Source of the DNA: JAKQHY01 sp034429475
GTDB lineage: Bacteria > Chloroflexota > Anaerolineae > B4-G1 > SLSP01
Reading direction: 5' to 3'
Assembly (NCBI GenBank): GCA_034429475.1
Contig: DAOUGD010000209.1
Span: forward strand, 1 to 27,844
Length of the DNA: 27,844 nt
In this document: positions 7,438-16,129 of the stretch, piece after piece
Layout: every line of letters starts with the position of its first letter
Numbering within the stretch: the first letter of the stretch is position 1
Position numbers and translations under genes: made by a program
The notes under the pieces: generated by a model
The model's input: the letters and a program-made list of their open reading frames with translations, nothing else
Told to the model about the DNA's origin: nothing
Database searches by the model: none

Positions 7438-9693
7438 ATGTCGCTCCTAAGCGGGTGGATAGATGGCATCACAGTGGCCGGCAGTGTGATCCTGGCAGCC
7501 ATCTGGCTGCTGTGGATGCGGCGCAGCGCCCCCACCCATCCCTTGCGACGTTTTTTTGATCTGGGTGTGCAACTCCAAATCGCCTGGGTCTTAGGCGTAC
7601 TGTTATTTCACCTGGTGCGCTGGGGGGATGCCGTGGTCACCTTCCCCACGATTGCGCTGTTCCACGTGCCTTTGGGGTTATTCTTGGGATACATCTTCTT
7701 GAATTCTTCGGGCGGCGCTGCGCGCCGTCGGGCTGAAGAAGCGCTGCGCCATGAAAAAGCCCTGCTGGATCGGGTGATGGAAACCAGTCCGGTGGGTATT
7801 ACCGTGGTAGATGCGGCGGGTCAGATCATCTTTGCGAATCTGCGCGCCACACAAATCTTGGGATTGACCAAGACAGAAATCAACCAGCGCATGTACAACG
7901 CCCCCGACTGGCGCATCACTGACTATGATGGCGGCCCGTTCCCTGAAGAACGCCTGCCCTTCGTACAGGTAACACGCACCCGCCAGCCAGTCTTCGCCGT
8001 GCGGCACGCCATCGAATGGCCGGATGGACGGCGCGTGCTGCTCGCCATCAATGCCGCGCCGTACTTCACCGAGGCGGGAGAATTTGAGGGTATGATTGCG
8101 ACCGTAGAAGATATCACGGCGCAGATTCAGGCCGAAACCGCTCTAAGGGATAGCGAAGCGCGTTTCCGCAATGTCTTCGAGGCCAGCCCCATGGGGATGC
8201 ACATGTATCGCTTGGAAGCGGATGATCGCCTGGTATTCATCGGCGCCAATCCGGCCGCCAACCGAATCCTCGGCGTCCAGAATCAACAATTTGTTGGCAA
8301 GACCCTCGAAGAAGCCTTCCCGGCTCTGACCGCCACCGAAGTCCCACTGCGATATCGGCAGGCCGCAGCCGGCATTCCCTGGCAGACCAGCCAGATCACC
8401 TACGACGAAAATGGCATTGCCGGCGCGTTTGAAGTGTACGCCTTTCAAACCTCGTCCGGCTGCATGGTCGCTATGTTTTTGGATGTTACCGACCGGAAAC
8501 GTTCGGAGGAGAAGATTTTACAACTCCAACGCCTGCTGCAAAACATCACGGATTCCACACCCTCCGCTATGATCGCGTTGAACCTGGTCGGCCAGGTTTT
8601 GTTGTGGAATCCGGCCATGACTCATTTGACCGGACAATCGGCAGCGCAGATGATCGGGCAGAACGTGTGGACAGCCTGCCCTACCCTGAGCCGTTACTGG
8701 GTGTTGTTTGACCAGGTCCTCGAACAACACGCGGCAGTGTTCCAACCGCGCGAACTCCTGAAAACAACCCATGGCGTCGTCTACCAGGATGTCGCCGTAT
8801 ATCCGCTGATGGGCGACACTATCGAAGGCGTGGTATTGCGCATTGACGACGCGACGCGCCGGGTGCAAATGGAAGAAATGATGCTGCAATCGGCCAAAAT
8901 GGCGAGCGTTGGCGGGCTGGCAGCCGGCGTCGCACACGAAATCAACAACCCGCTGGGCGCCATGATGCAGAGTGCGCAGATTTTGGAGATGGCGCTGGAT
9001 ACGCGACGCGACGCAACACGGCGGCACTTGAAGACTTTTGGCGTTGACCCCGCTGCCCTGACGGCATATATGGACTCGCGCGGTCTGATGGACTATTTGG
9101 ACGGCATCCGCGAGACCGGGCAGCGCGCGGCCAAGATCGTCTCTGACCTGTTGAGCTTTTCGCGGCGCACCACGTCCAATGCCGCCCCGCACGATTTGAA
9201 CGAGTTGGTCACGCGCACCCTTGATTTGGCGGCCACCGATTATGATCTGAAGAAAAAGTACGACTTCCGAGATTTTGACATCCACCTGGCTCTCGCGCCG
9301 GACCTGCCTGAGCTAGTCTGTGACGGGCAACAAATTCAACAGGTGATTCTCAACCTGGTGCGCAACGCCGCCCAGTCTATGGCCGAGCACCTTCCTCCGG
9401 CCGATGCGGACAACCCTCGCCCCCCCCGGCTGGTCGTGCGCACCGCTTTGCTGCCAGGCGGCCCGCCGTGGCTTCGGTTGGAAATAGAGGATAACGGCCC
9501 CGGCATCCCGGAAGAAGTGCGCCGGCATTTATTTGAACCCTTCTTTACCACCAAGGCGACCGGCGAAGGCACCGGCCTGGGGCTGTGGTTGTGCTGGTCT
9601 ATCATTGTGGAACGTCATCATGGGCAGATTTGGAGCGAGCCGGGAGCAGAGGGGGGCGCCCGGTTTGTCATAGAACTGCCAGTCAATCTTTGA
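7438..9693 (+). CDS. Membrane-anchored triple-PAS sensor histidine kinase
   Basis: Three hydrophobic segments at about 11-27, 43-60 and 67-88 anchor the 751-aa protein. Three PAS domains follow (about 108-230, 241-355, 363-475), and then the kinase core with H500 in VAHEINNP, N-box NLVRNAA, DNGPGIP, FEPFFTT and GTGLGLW. The core is strikingly similar to that of the upstream kinase, including a shared insert after the H-box (VDPAALTAYM) and near-identical nucleotides around 8888-8950, so the two arose by duplication. ATG 7438 begins one base after the previous stop, with AAGGAA at 7423-7428 (9-base spacer). In-frame codons upstream lie inside the previous gene and are rejected as start. Confidence 0.9.
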   Translation: MSLLSGWIDGITVAGSVILAAIWLLWMRRSAPTHPLRRFFDLGVQLQIAWVLGVLLFHLVRWGDAVVTFPTIALFHVPLGLFLGYIFLNSSGGAARRRAEEALRHEKALLDRVMETSPVGITVVDAAGQIIFANLRATQILGLTKTEINQRMYNAPDWRITDYDGGPFPEERLPFVQVTRTRQPVFAVRHAIEWPDGRRVLLAINAAPYFTEAGEFEGMIATVEDITAQIQAETALRDSEARFRNVFEASPMGMHMYRLEADDRLVFIGANPAANRILGVQNQQFVGKTLEEAFPALTATEVPLRYRQAAAGIPWQTSQITYDENGIAGAFEVYAFQTSSGCMVAMFLDVTDRKRSEEKILQLQRLLQNITDSTPSAMIALNLVGQVLLWNPAMTHLTGQSAAQMIGQNVWTACPTLSRYWVLFDQVLEQHAAVFQPRELLKTTHGVVYQDVAVYPLMGDTIEGVVLRIDDATRRVQMEEMMLQSAKMASVGGLAAGVAHEINNPLGAMMQSAQILEMALDTRRDATRRHLKTFGVDPAALTAYMDSRGLMDYLDGIRETGQRAAKIVSDLLSFSRRTTSNAAPHDLNELVTRTLDLAATDYDLKKKYDFRDFDIHLALAPDLPELVCDGQQIQQVILNLVRNAAQSMAEHLPPADADNPRPPRLVVRTALLPGGPPWLRLEIEDNGPGIPEEVRRHLFEPFFTTKATGEGTGLGLWLCWSIIVERHHGQIWSEPGAEGGARFVIELPVNL

Positions 9694-9717
9694 AGTGCAA
9701 GATGAGTGGAGGAAAAT

Positions 9718-10869
9718 ATGACAGCAACTCGTATCTTAATCATTGACGACGAACTCTGGATCCGGCGCGCGCTATCCGATTACCTCGAAGAATGTGGGTA
9801 CGAGACAGAAATGGCCGCGCATGGCAGAGAAGGACTGGAAAAGGTACGCGCCGCGCATTTTGACTTGGTGTTGGTGGATCTGCGAATGCCCTATGTGGAT
9901 GGGTTGGAAGTCGTGACCACACTCAAAGAAGAACAGCCAACCATGCCGGTCGTGGTCGTCTCCGGCACGGGGGTGCTGCAAGATGTGATTTCCGCCATGC
10001 GGCGCGGCGCGTGGGATTACGTCACCAAGCCCATCCACGACATGGACGAGATCATGGTGGTCGTGGAGCGCGTGTTGGAACGGGCGCACCTCATCGCAGA
10101 ACGGGATCGCTATCAACAGGAACTGGAACAACTGACGGCTGAACTGCGCGTGGCTTTGGAGCAGGCCCAGGCCGCCGACCAGGCCAAGTCTCAATTCCTG
10201 AGCAACGTCAGCCACGAACTGCGCACGCCCCTGACCAGCATCAGGCTTTACCTGGGCCTGCTCGCCAACTGCCCGGCGGAACGGCGCGAAACGTACCTCG
10301 AGAGCCTCTCCCGCGAGACCGGGCGACTGCAAACGCTGATTGAGGGGCTGCTGGACATTTCGCGGCTGGATCTGGGCAAAACGACGGCGAAGCTGGAACC
10401 GACCAACCTCAACCAACTGCTCTCGACTCTGTTCAACGACCGGGAGAAACTGTTCGCCGAACGGGGATTGCACTTGCAGTTACAGACCACCGCCGATTTG
10501 CCTGCCACGCAGGCCGACCCCCGCCTCATCGAACAGGTTGCCACCAACCTGTTGACCAACGCGATGAACTACACCCCGGTTGGCGGCGAAGTCTCGCTGC
10601 ACACAGCCATCGTCGAGGCTGAAGAACGTCCCTGGGTAACGTTCAGTGTGCGCGACACCGGCCCTGGCGTCGCCACAGAAGAAATTCCGCATTTGTTTGA
10701 GCGATTCTTTCGCGGAAAAGTAGGACAAAGCAGCCTGGCCGCCGGCACCGGCCTGGGACTGGCCATCTGCAAAGAAATTATGGAACTCCACGCCGGGCGT
10801 ATCACTCTGGACAGCGTGGTCGGGCAGGGGTGTACGTTTACGGTGTGGCTGCCGCAGCGGGAAGCGTAG
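9718..10869 (+). CDS. Receiver-histidine kinase hybrid (REC at N-terminus)
   Basis: The receiver domain (about 1-122) has the acidic pair D10/D11, phosphoacceptor D54 in LVLVDLRMP, S82 and K104 in VTKP. A coiled coil (123-158) links it to a HisKA domain with H166 in SNVSHELRTPLTS and to a HATPase domain (N-box NLLTNAMNY, DTGPGV, GTGLGLA). No DNA-binding or enzymatic output is present. The arrangement suggests that the two upstream kinases phosphorylate D54, which then tunes this kinase. ATG 9718 follows GGAGGA (9708-9713). The last 32 bases overlap the convergent mutY gene. Confidence 0.9.
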   Translation: MTATRILIIDDELWIRRALSDYLEECGYETEMAAHGREGLEKVRAAHFDLVLVDLRMPYVDGLEVVTTLKEEQPTMPVVVVSGTGVLQDVISAMRRGAWDYVTKPIHDMDEIMVVVERVLERAHLIAERDRYQQELEQLTAELRVALEQAQAADQAKSQFLSNVSHELRTPLTSIRLYLGLLANCPAERRETYLESLSRETGRLQTLIEGLLDISRLDLGKTTAKLEPTNLNQLLSTLFNDREKLFAERGLHLQLQTTADLPATQADPRLIEQVATNLLTNAMNYTPVGGEVSLHTAIVEAEERPWVTFSVRDTGPGVATEEIPHLFERFFRGKVGQSSLAAGTGLGLAICKEIMELHAGRITLDSVVGQGCTFTVWLPQREA

Positions 10870-11971
10870 CCGCGCCGGACGCGAGCCACGTTTCCACCAC
10901 CGCTGCGATCTTGCGGTCGGTGACGGCCATCGGCAACGCCTGCATCTCCGCTGGCGTCGCCCACTGGAAAGCGTCGCACGCCAGACATTGGGGGACGCCC
11001 GCGACCAACCGGCACGCGAAGGCGTACAACGTGATGCGAAAGTGCGTGTAAGCGTGCTGCACCACGATGAGTTGTTCTCCCACCGCGATGTCTATCGCCA
11101 TTTCTTCCTGCAACTCGCGGCGCAGCGCCTCCGGCAGCGTCTCCCCGGTCTGCCGTTTGCCGCCGGGGAACTCCCACATGCCGCCGAGCATATCCTCGGC
11201 GCGGCGGCGGGCCACCAATACCCGGCCATCCTCCCGCACCGTGACGGCTGCCGCTACGTCGTAATGCGGAATCGTCTTGCGCGGCTTGGGCGCGGGGAAC
11301 TGCGCCGGGTCGCCCTGCTGATAAGCGCGACACCAACCGCCCCAGGGACATTCGCCACATTGAGGCGCAGCCGGCCGGCAGAGCGTCGCCCCCAATTCCA
11401 TCAGCGCCTCGGTGAACGGGCCGGGGGCAGCTTCCGGCATCAGAGTGCGCACGGCCTCTTCCAATTCGGCGGGAGCCGGCGCAGGGAGGGCCAGCACACG
11501 GGAAAGCACCCGACGCACGTTGCCATCCACCGCCGGCGCCGGGACGCCAAACGCGATGCTGGCAATCGCCCCGGCGGTGTACGCCCCGATTCCCGGCAGT
11601 TTGCGTAGCGCCGCCACCTCAGACGGTAGTTGTCCCCCATAGTCGTGCAGCACCACCTGCGCGGCGCGGTGCAGCGCGCGGGCGCGACTGTAGTAGCCCA
11701 ATCCTTCCCACACTTTAAGGACTTCCGCTAAATCCGCCCCCGCCAGAGAACTCAGCGTAGGAAACCGGGTTATAAAGCGCCGGTAATAGTCGCACACCGT
11801 TTCCACCCGCGTCTGCTGGAGCATGACCTCCGTCACCCACACGCGGTACGGCGTGCGTTCATGCCGCCAGGGGAGATCGCGGGCGTGCGCGGCAAACCAC
11901 GCCAACAGTAATGGCGGCCCATCGTCACGATGAGCCGCCAGATAAGCCGAATCTTCGAGTTTAAGCGTCAT
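10838..11971 (-). CDS. mutY: A/G-specific adenine DNA glycosylase MutY
   Basis: Removes adenine mispaired with 8-oxoguanine or guanine. The HhH-GPD domain contains the catalytic Glu in VTEVMLQQT (E48), the hairpin LPGIGAYTAGAI and the catalytic Asp in VDGNVRRV (D149). The 4Fe-4S loop has C198-x6-C205-x2-C208-x5-C214. A C-terminal Nudix-like domain (about 235-365) has a recognisable Nudix box (GETLPEALRRELQEEM), as in MutY proteins where it reads 8-oxoG. At 377 aa the length is typical. No strong ribosome site is visible before the ATG. The 3' end overlaps the receiver-kinase gene on the other strand by 32 bases. Confidence 0.95.
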   Translation of the reverse strand: MTLKLEDSAYLAAHRDDGPPLLLAWFAAHARDLPWRHERTPYRVWVTEVMLQQTRVETVCDYYRRFITRFPTLSSLAGADLAEVLKVWEGLGYYSRARALHRAAQVVLHDYGGQLPSEVAALRKLPGIGAYTAGAIASIAFGVPAPAVDGNVRRVLSRVLALPAPAPAELEEAVRTLMPEAAPGPFTEALMELGATLCRPAAPQCGECPWGGWCRAYQQGDPAQFPAPKPRKTIPHYDVAAAVTVREDGRVLVARRRAEDMLGGMWEFPGGKRQTGETLPEALRRELQEEMAIDIAVGEQLIVVQHAYTHFRITLYAFACRLVAGVPQCLACDAFQWATPAEMQALPMAVTDRKIAAVVETWLASGAATLPAAAATP

Positions 11972-11990
11972 GAGGGTTCGGTTTAGGAAA

Positions 11991-12020
11991 AAATTGCGTT
12001 TATCCGCGTGTATCTGCGCC
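11991..12020. repeat. Degraded copy of the ATCTGCG dispersed repeat
   Basis: TTGCGTTTATCCGCGTGTA followed by TCTGCGCC resembles one arm of the palindrome at 1355-1428. It lies in the 57-base gap between mutY and the L,D-transpeptidase, and the second arm is missing. Confidence 0.45.
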
Positions 12021-12028
12021 CGAGAAAC

Positions 12029-13234
12029 CTATTCCGTTTCCGGCAACGGCCCGGTTTTGTGAACCCATACCCACGTGCCCGGCGCGCCCTCACCGCTGTA
12101 CGCAGTCTTGACGCCTTCTGCGACATACGGGGTCGTCCATCCGAACAGCCATTTCGCATCCTGGATCGCCAGATTGACGCAGCCATGACTGCGGGTGAAG
12201 CTGAACGCATTGTGCCAATATGCAGTGTGGAGCGCGTAGGCGCCGTTGAAATACTGCGTCCACTCCACGTCCTCTAAGTAATACCACGCCTCGCTGTCCG
12301 GGCCAACGTCCCGGTTCTGCATCGGCGTACTGCGCAGTTTTCCCCAGATGCGCGTCAGACCATCCGGCGTCCAGGTGCTTGAGCGCCCCGTGGAAACCAA
12401 CGTGGCAAAGACCATGCGATCGCCTTCATAAGCCGCCAGAGTTTGTTCGTAGGTGTTGACCTCAATCCACTTCTCATCCGGCCCGACGCCTTCTGGACGC
12501 GGGTCTGCGTCTACCCGCGACGTGTACGACTGTTCTACCCACTGATCCGACCCGATCATGTACCACATCTGGTCGCCCACCAGTTCCTCGCCAAAGATGG
12601 TGATGAGTTCGTAACGCCGCACCAGCACATCCTCGCGCGGCTTGCCGCCCGGTTCCGCCGAGGGGTTGATCTCCCGGTTGATCCACCCGAAAGGATAAGT
12701 GGGTGGCTCATTGAACACTACCCCGCTGAAGCGGGAGGGGTTGGCAATGGAGATATGCTCCGCTTTGATGTACTCGTCGGGGTTGATCATGTACCACCGC
12801 TCGCCGTTGTACTCCAACTCGCCCTCAACCGTGACCCAGTTATCGCCGGCCAAAAATTCGCGGATGGGCGGCAGTCCCACCGCAGCCTCTTCCGGGTGGC
12901 GGTAAGTCGCGGCCGGCAGCGGACGCACGTAGGCAAACGTGTACGGCGTAATGGCGTCATCGGGCGTCTCGATCTCTTCCACATCCAACGCCGGCAGCGG
13001 CTCAGGGAGTTGCGCCCGCAGAAATTCCAAGCGCGTGCGCCGCGCGCCACGGCTGTAAGAGGGGCATAATTGCGGCGTCCGGCGCGTCACTTGCTCCGGG
13101 CAGATGTAATCCGGATCGGTCAAGGTCAAAAACAAACTGGGACCGGGATCGGGCAAATCTGCCGCGAACACCGGCTGTATGGCTAAGAACAACCAGACTA
13201 ATACTGCCAGACTTACTTTCAAATATTTCCCCAT
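12029..13234 (-). CDS. Exported L,D-transpeptidase (YkuD domain)
   Basis: Cross-links or modifies peptidoglycan outside the cytoplasmic membrane. A signal peptide (MGKYLKVSLAVLVWLFLAIQ, cleavage expected after VFAA) precedes a long N-terminal region with SH3-like stretches (GDNWVTVEGELEYNGERWYM; a similar one near WYMIGSDQWV). The catalytic YkuD motif SHGCVNL is at about residues 349-355, with C352 as nucleophile. At 401 aa it is intact. ATG 13234 lies 12 bases from GAGGAG (13252-13247), while TTG at 13240 would have 6-base spacing, so either may be used. ATG 13276 falls at the predicted transcription start and is rejected. Divergent from the kinase-like gene upstream. Confidence 0.9.
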   Translation of the reverse strand: MGKYLKVSLAVLVWLFLAIQPVFAADLPDPGPSLFLTLTDPDYICPEQVTRRTPQLCPSYSRGARRTRLEFLRAQLPEPLPALDVEEIETPDDAITPYTFAYVRPLPAATYRHPEEAAVGLPPIREFLAGDNWVTVEGELEYNGERWYMINPDEYIKAEHISIANPSRFSGVVFNEPPTYPFGWINREINPSAEPGGKPREDVLVRRYELITIFGEELVGDQMWYMIGSDQWVEQSYTSRVDADPRPEGVGPDEKWIEVNTYEQTLAAYEGDRMVFATLVSTGRSSTWTPDGLTRIWGKLRSTPMQNRDVGPDSEAWYYLEDVEWTQYFNGAYALHTAYWHNAFSFTRSHGCVNLAIQDAKWLFGWTTPYVAEGVKTAYSGEGAPGTWVWVHKTGPLPETE

Positions 13235-13281
13235 ACGCAATGCATACTCCTCATCGAAAAAAGAAAACGAAATCATACTTA

Positions 13282-13290
13282 ATTATACCA
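13282..13290 (-). promoter_or_regulatory. Extended -10 promoter for the L,D-transpeptidase
   Basis: On the minus strand this reads TGGTATAAT: a perfect -10 with the TGn extension. No good -35 is visible, as is usual for extended -10 promoters. The predicted start, about 13275, leaves a leader of about 40 bases to ATG 13234. Confidence 0.5.
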
Positions 13291-13355
13291 CAGTGAACGA
13301 TGACCCCTGTCTTCATCGTCTCCGAATTGCAATGGTCTGGTTATGACGTTGTTCC

Positions 13356-13383
13356 TTGTCATGGAGTTCCTTTGTTCTATAAT
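13356..13383 (+). promoter_or_regulatory. Sigma70-type promoter for the 7-TM kinase-like gene
   Basis: TTGTCA (13356-13361), a 16-base spacer and TATAAT (13378-13383) match 5/6 and 6/6 of consensus. The predicted start, about 13390, gives a leader of about 94 bases before ATG 13484. It is divergent from the extended -10 promoter at 13282-13290. Confidence 0.65.
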
Positions 13384-13483
13384 TATGCATAGATCAAGTT
13401 CACGCTAATTTCAAGCGCGCGATAAATTTAGCGTATGAACAGCCTGAACTCCGTTAAATCCGTTGACGAATGGATGACAAAGA

Positions 13484-16126
13484 ATGAAAGTACTGACTGA
13501 AGCGATAAGTTTAATCACACATTCCCCCGGCGATCTCGTCTACTTCCTGGTGACGCTCTTTGCCCTCCAGCAAGCGTTGCTCCCGGTGATAACGGGGCGG
13601 CGGATTGATTCCCCCTTGATCACCCGGTGGTTCTGGTGCATCGCCGGGCTGTTGGCGGGTCGCCTGGTGTTGATGGGCGTAGCGTTGCTCGGCAGCGTGG
13701 CCGTCCTGGACCCGGTGCAGCTTTTACCGCCGCTAGAGCGCTGGTTGGCTTTCGTCAGTATCCTGTTGGTCGTGTGGGCGGCGGTGTTCAGCGAATCCAT
13801 GCGCCCCTGGCAGACCTGGGGGCTGCTGACCGCGCTGCTGCTGAGTTTCATCCTTTACGGCTACCACGCCGTCATCTGGCCTGAGGCCCAGGCCGGCGGC
13901 GTGTCGTTCAACCTGTGGCCGGGAGCGCAACTGTGGGAGGGCGCCGGGTTGGCAATTGCCGTCATGGCCCTGGCGCTGGCCGCCATCCTACATCCGGCCG
14001 ATTGGGAATGGGCTGCCGGCAGCTTCTTCTTCTGGGGCATCGGTCACGCCATGCAGCTCTTCTGGCCGGAGGCGCAGTGGCACTTCTCCGGTTGGCAGCG
14101 GCTGACATCCCTGGTGGCGTACCCCCTGCTGTCCATTCTGGTCTACCGACAAATTTACAGAGTGACCGCGACGCGCACCGTGCGCCCGCCGGCGCCTTTG
14201 CCAGACGCCGGTGAACTGGTCGCCATCATGCAGGGCGTCGAATCCGGGCGGGACATGGACATCGCGCTCATGTTGGCCTCCTCCAAACTGGCGAGATTGC
14301 TCAAAGCGGAGATGTGCGCGCTGGCCCTGCCGGTGGAAAACGAGGTCATGCAACTGCGGGTCACCGCCGTCCACCCCCCCAACGCCGCCCAAATCGAGGC
14401 GCCGCTCCTGGCGCTGAACGACTACGCCGCCCTGTACGAATCCCGCACCACGCAGCAGCCGATCATCGTCCAACCCCTTTCCAACTACCCCTGGCTGCCG
14501 GGCTTGTATCGCAAGTTGGGCTTTGTAAGCGCGGGGCCGTTGGTCGTCCTGCCCCTGCAACATGAAACGCAACCACTCGGCCTTCTGCTGCTTGGCAATC
14601 CCGAAAGCAGCCGCGCGTGGCGCAAAGAAGAGCTGGCCGGGCAAAGACTCACGGCGACCCTGCTGGCCGCCGCCATTTCCCGCGCGCGCGCGCAGGGCAA
14701 AGACCGCTCCCTGTTGGAACGCATCCGGGGGCAGGAAACCGACCAACCGGGCGCGGCCAATCTGTCCCGGCTGCAACAAGAAAAAGAGACCCTGACCCAA
14801 CGGGTGGCGGCATTGACGCAGGAAATAACCTACCGCGATCAAGAAATTCGGCGTCTCAACGAGGAACTAGCCTCCCAGGAAGGTAACACAACCGTCACCG
14901 AGCTTTCCTTCTGGCAAAACGAGGTGCGCGAATTGTCGCGGGACCGCGAAATGTTGCTGGAAGACCGCAACCGCATCGCCGCCCAGCTCAGCGACCTGAA
15001 GGCCCAACTCGACACCACCGAGGACGAACGCGCCGGGCTGGACATGAAACTGCAAAAAGCCCAACAGGATTTGGCAGCAGCCTTGCAAGACCTCCAACAA
15101 GCGCAGCAAAATGCAGCGTTGGGATTGGTCGTCACCAACGAAAACGGGCAGATCATCCAGGCGGACGTCCTGGCGCGGCGGATGCTGCGCCTGCCACAGG
15201 GCGATGTCACCGGGATGCCGATTGACGGCGCCTATCCCGATCCCAACTGGGCCAAATCCATTGACGAACTGCTCTCCCCCAAAGCCACCGGGCGACGCCG
15301 CGCGCACCTGACCCTGAAAGAATTTGACGAAATTGTGGATGCCGACCTGGTTTCCCTGACCGGGTCGGATGGCGTCCCCGATGGGTTGGTGATCACCCTG
15401 CGCACGACGGAAAGCGCCGCCGAACGGCAAGAAGCCATCGTCGGCCTGGCTAACGAATTCCGCACCCCCATGACGGCCATGACCGGCTACACCGATTTGC
15501 TGCTGGGCGAACAGGCCGGCCTCCTCACCGAAATGCAGCAGCAATTCCTGGAACGAGTCAAGGCCAACGTCGAACACATGGGGCAGTTGCTCAACGATCT
15601 GATCACCACCGCCTCGCCGGACAGCCGCCCCATTGAACTGTCCCCCCAATTCGTCAACCTGATCGAAATCATCGAAGAAGCCATCATCGGCCTGGCGGCG
15701 CGGTTCCGCGAGCGGAAACTGGCCGTCCAACTCGATCTGCCCCCGGAAATCTCGCTGGTGCGCGCCGACCGCGACAGTCTTTACCAGATTATGCTGCGCC
15801 TGCTCTCCAATGCGGCGCTTTGCTCCAAAGAAGGCACGCAGGTCATCGTGCGCGCCACCCAACACACCGGCGACGAAAATGGCGACTATATCCGCATCGC
15901 GGTGGTGGACACCGGCGGCGGGATCGCGCCGGAAGACTATCCGCGCGTGTTCCGCCGCTTCTACCGGGCGCGGCAAACCCTCGTCCAGGGGATGGGCGAG
16001 ACCGGCATCGGCATGGCTATCGCCAAAACCCTGGTGGAAGCCAACGGCGGCCGCATCTGGGTGGAAAGCCGCGCCGGATCTGGGAGTGTCTTCACCTTCA
16101 TTTTGCCGGCAAACGGGAGCAAATAA
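13484..16126 (+). CDS. 7-TM, GAF, coiled-coil, PAS-like protein with degenerate histidine kinase module
   Basis: Seven hydrophobic segments (about 18-36, 48-74, 87-103, 111-131, 152-168, 174-193, 207-224) are followed by a GAF-like domain (about 245-400), a long coiled coil (405-545), a PAS-like domain (548-640) and a kinase-type module. The H-box reads LANEFRTPMTAM: the phosphoacceptor His is Asn657 (codon 15452-15454). The ATP-binding side looks intact (N-box RLLSNAAL, DTGGGI, GETGIGMAI). It may bind ATP and act as a pseudokinase or partner of another kinase. The start has a poor ribosome site, but an in-frame stop lies just upstream, so 13484 is the only option. The LysM gene follows after 3 bases. 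Confidence 0.85.
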   Translation: MKVLTEAISLITHSPGDLVYFLVTLFALQQALLPVITGRRIDSPLITRWFWCIAGLLAGRLVLMGVALLGSVAVLDPVQLLPPLERWLAFVSILLVVWAAVFSESMRPWQTWGLLTALLLSFILYGYHAVIWPEAQAGGVSFNLWPGAQLWEGAGLAIAVMALALAAILHPADWEWAAGSFFFWGIGHAMQLFWPEAQWHFSGWQRLTSLVAYPLLSILVYRQIYRVTATRTVRPPAPLPDAGELVAIMQGVESGRDMDIALMLASSKLARLLKAEMCALALPVENEVMQLRVTAVHPPNAAQIEAPLLALNDYAALYESRTTQQPIIVQPLSNYPWLPGLYRKLGFVSAGPLVVLPLQHETQPLGLLLLGNPESSRAWRKEELAGQRLTATLLAAAISRARAQGKDRSLLERIRGQETDQPGAANLSRLQQEKETLTQRVAALTQEITYRDQEIRRLNEELASQEGNTTVTELSFWQNEVRELSRDREMLLEDRNRIAAQLSDLKAQLDTTEDERAGLDMKLQKAQQDLAAALQDLQQAQQNAALGLVVTNENGQIIQADVLARRMLRLPQGDVTGMPIDGAYPDPNWAKSIDELLSPKATGRRRAHLTLKEFDEIVDADLVSLTGSDGVPDGLVITLRTTESAAERQEAIVGLANEFRTPMTAMTGYTDLLLGEQAGLLTEMQQQFLERVKANVEHMGQLLNDLITTASPDSRPIELSPQFVNLIEIIEEAIIGLAARFRERKLAVQLDLPPEISLVRADRDSLYQIMLRLLSNAALCSKEGTQVIVRATQHTGDENGDYIRIAVVDTGGGIAPEDYPRVFRRFYRARQTLVQGMGETGIGMAIAKTLVEANGGRIWVESRAGSGSVFTFILPANGSK

Positions 16127-16129
16127 GCG

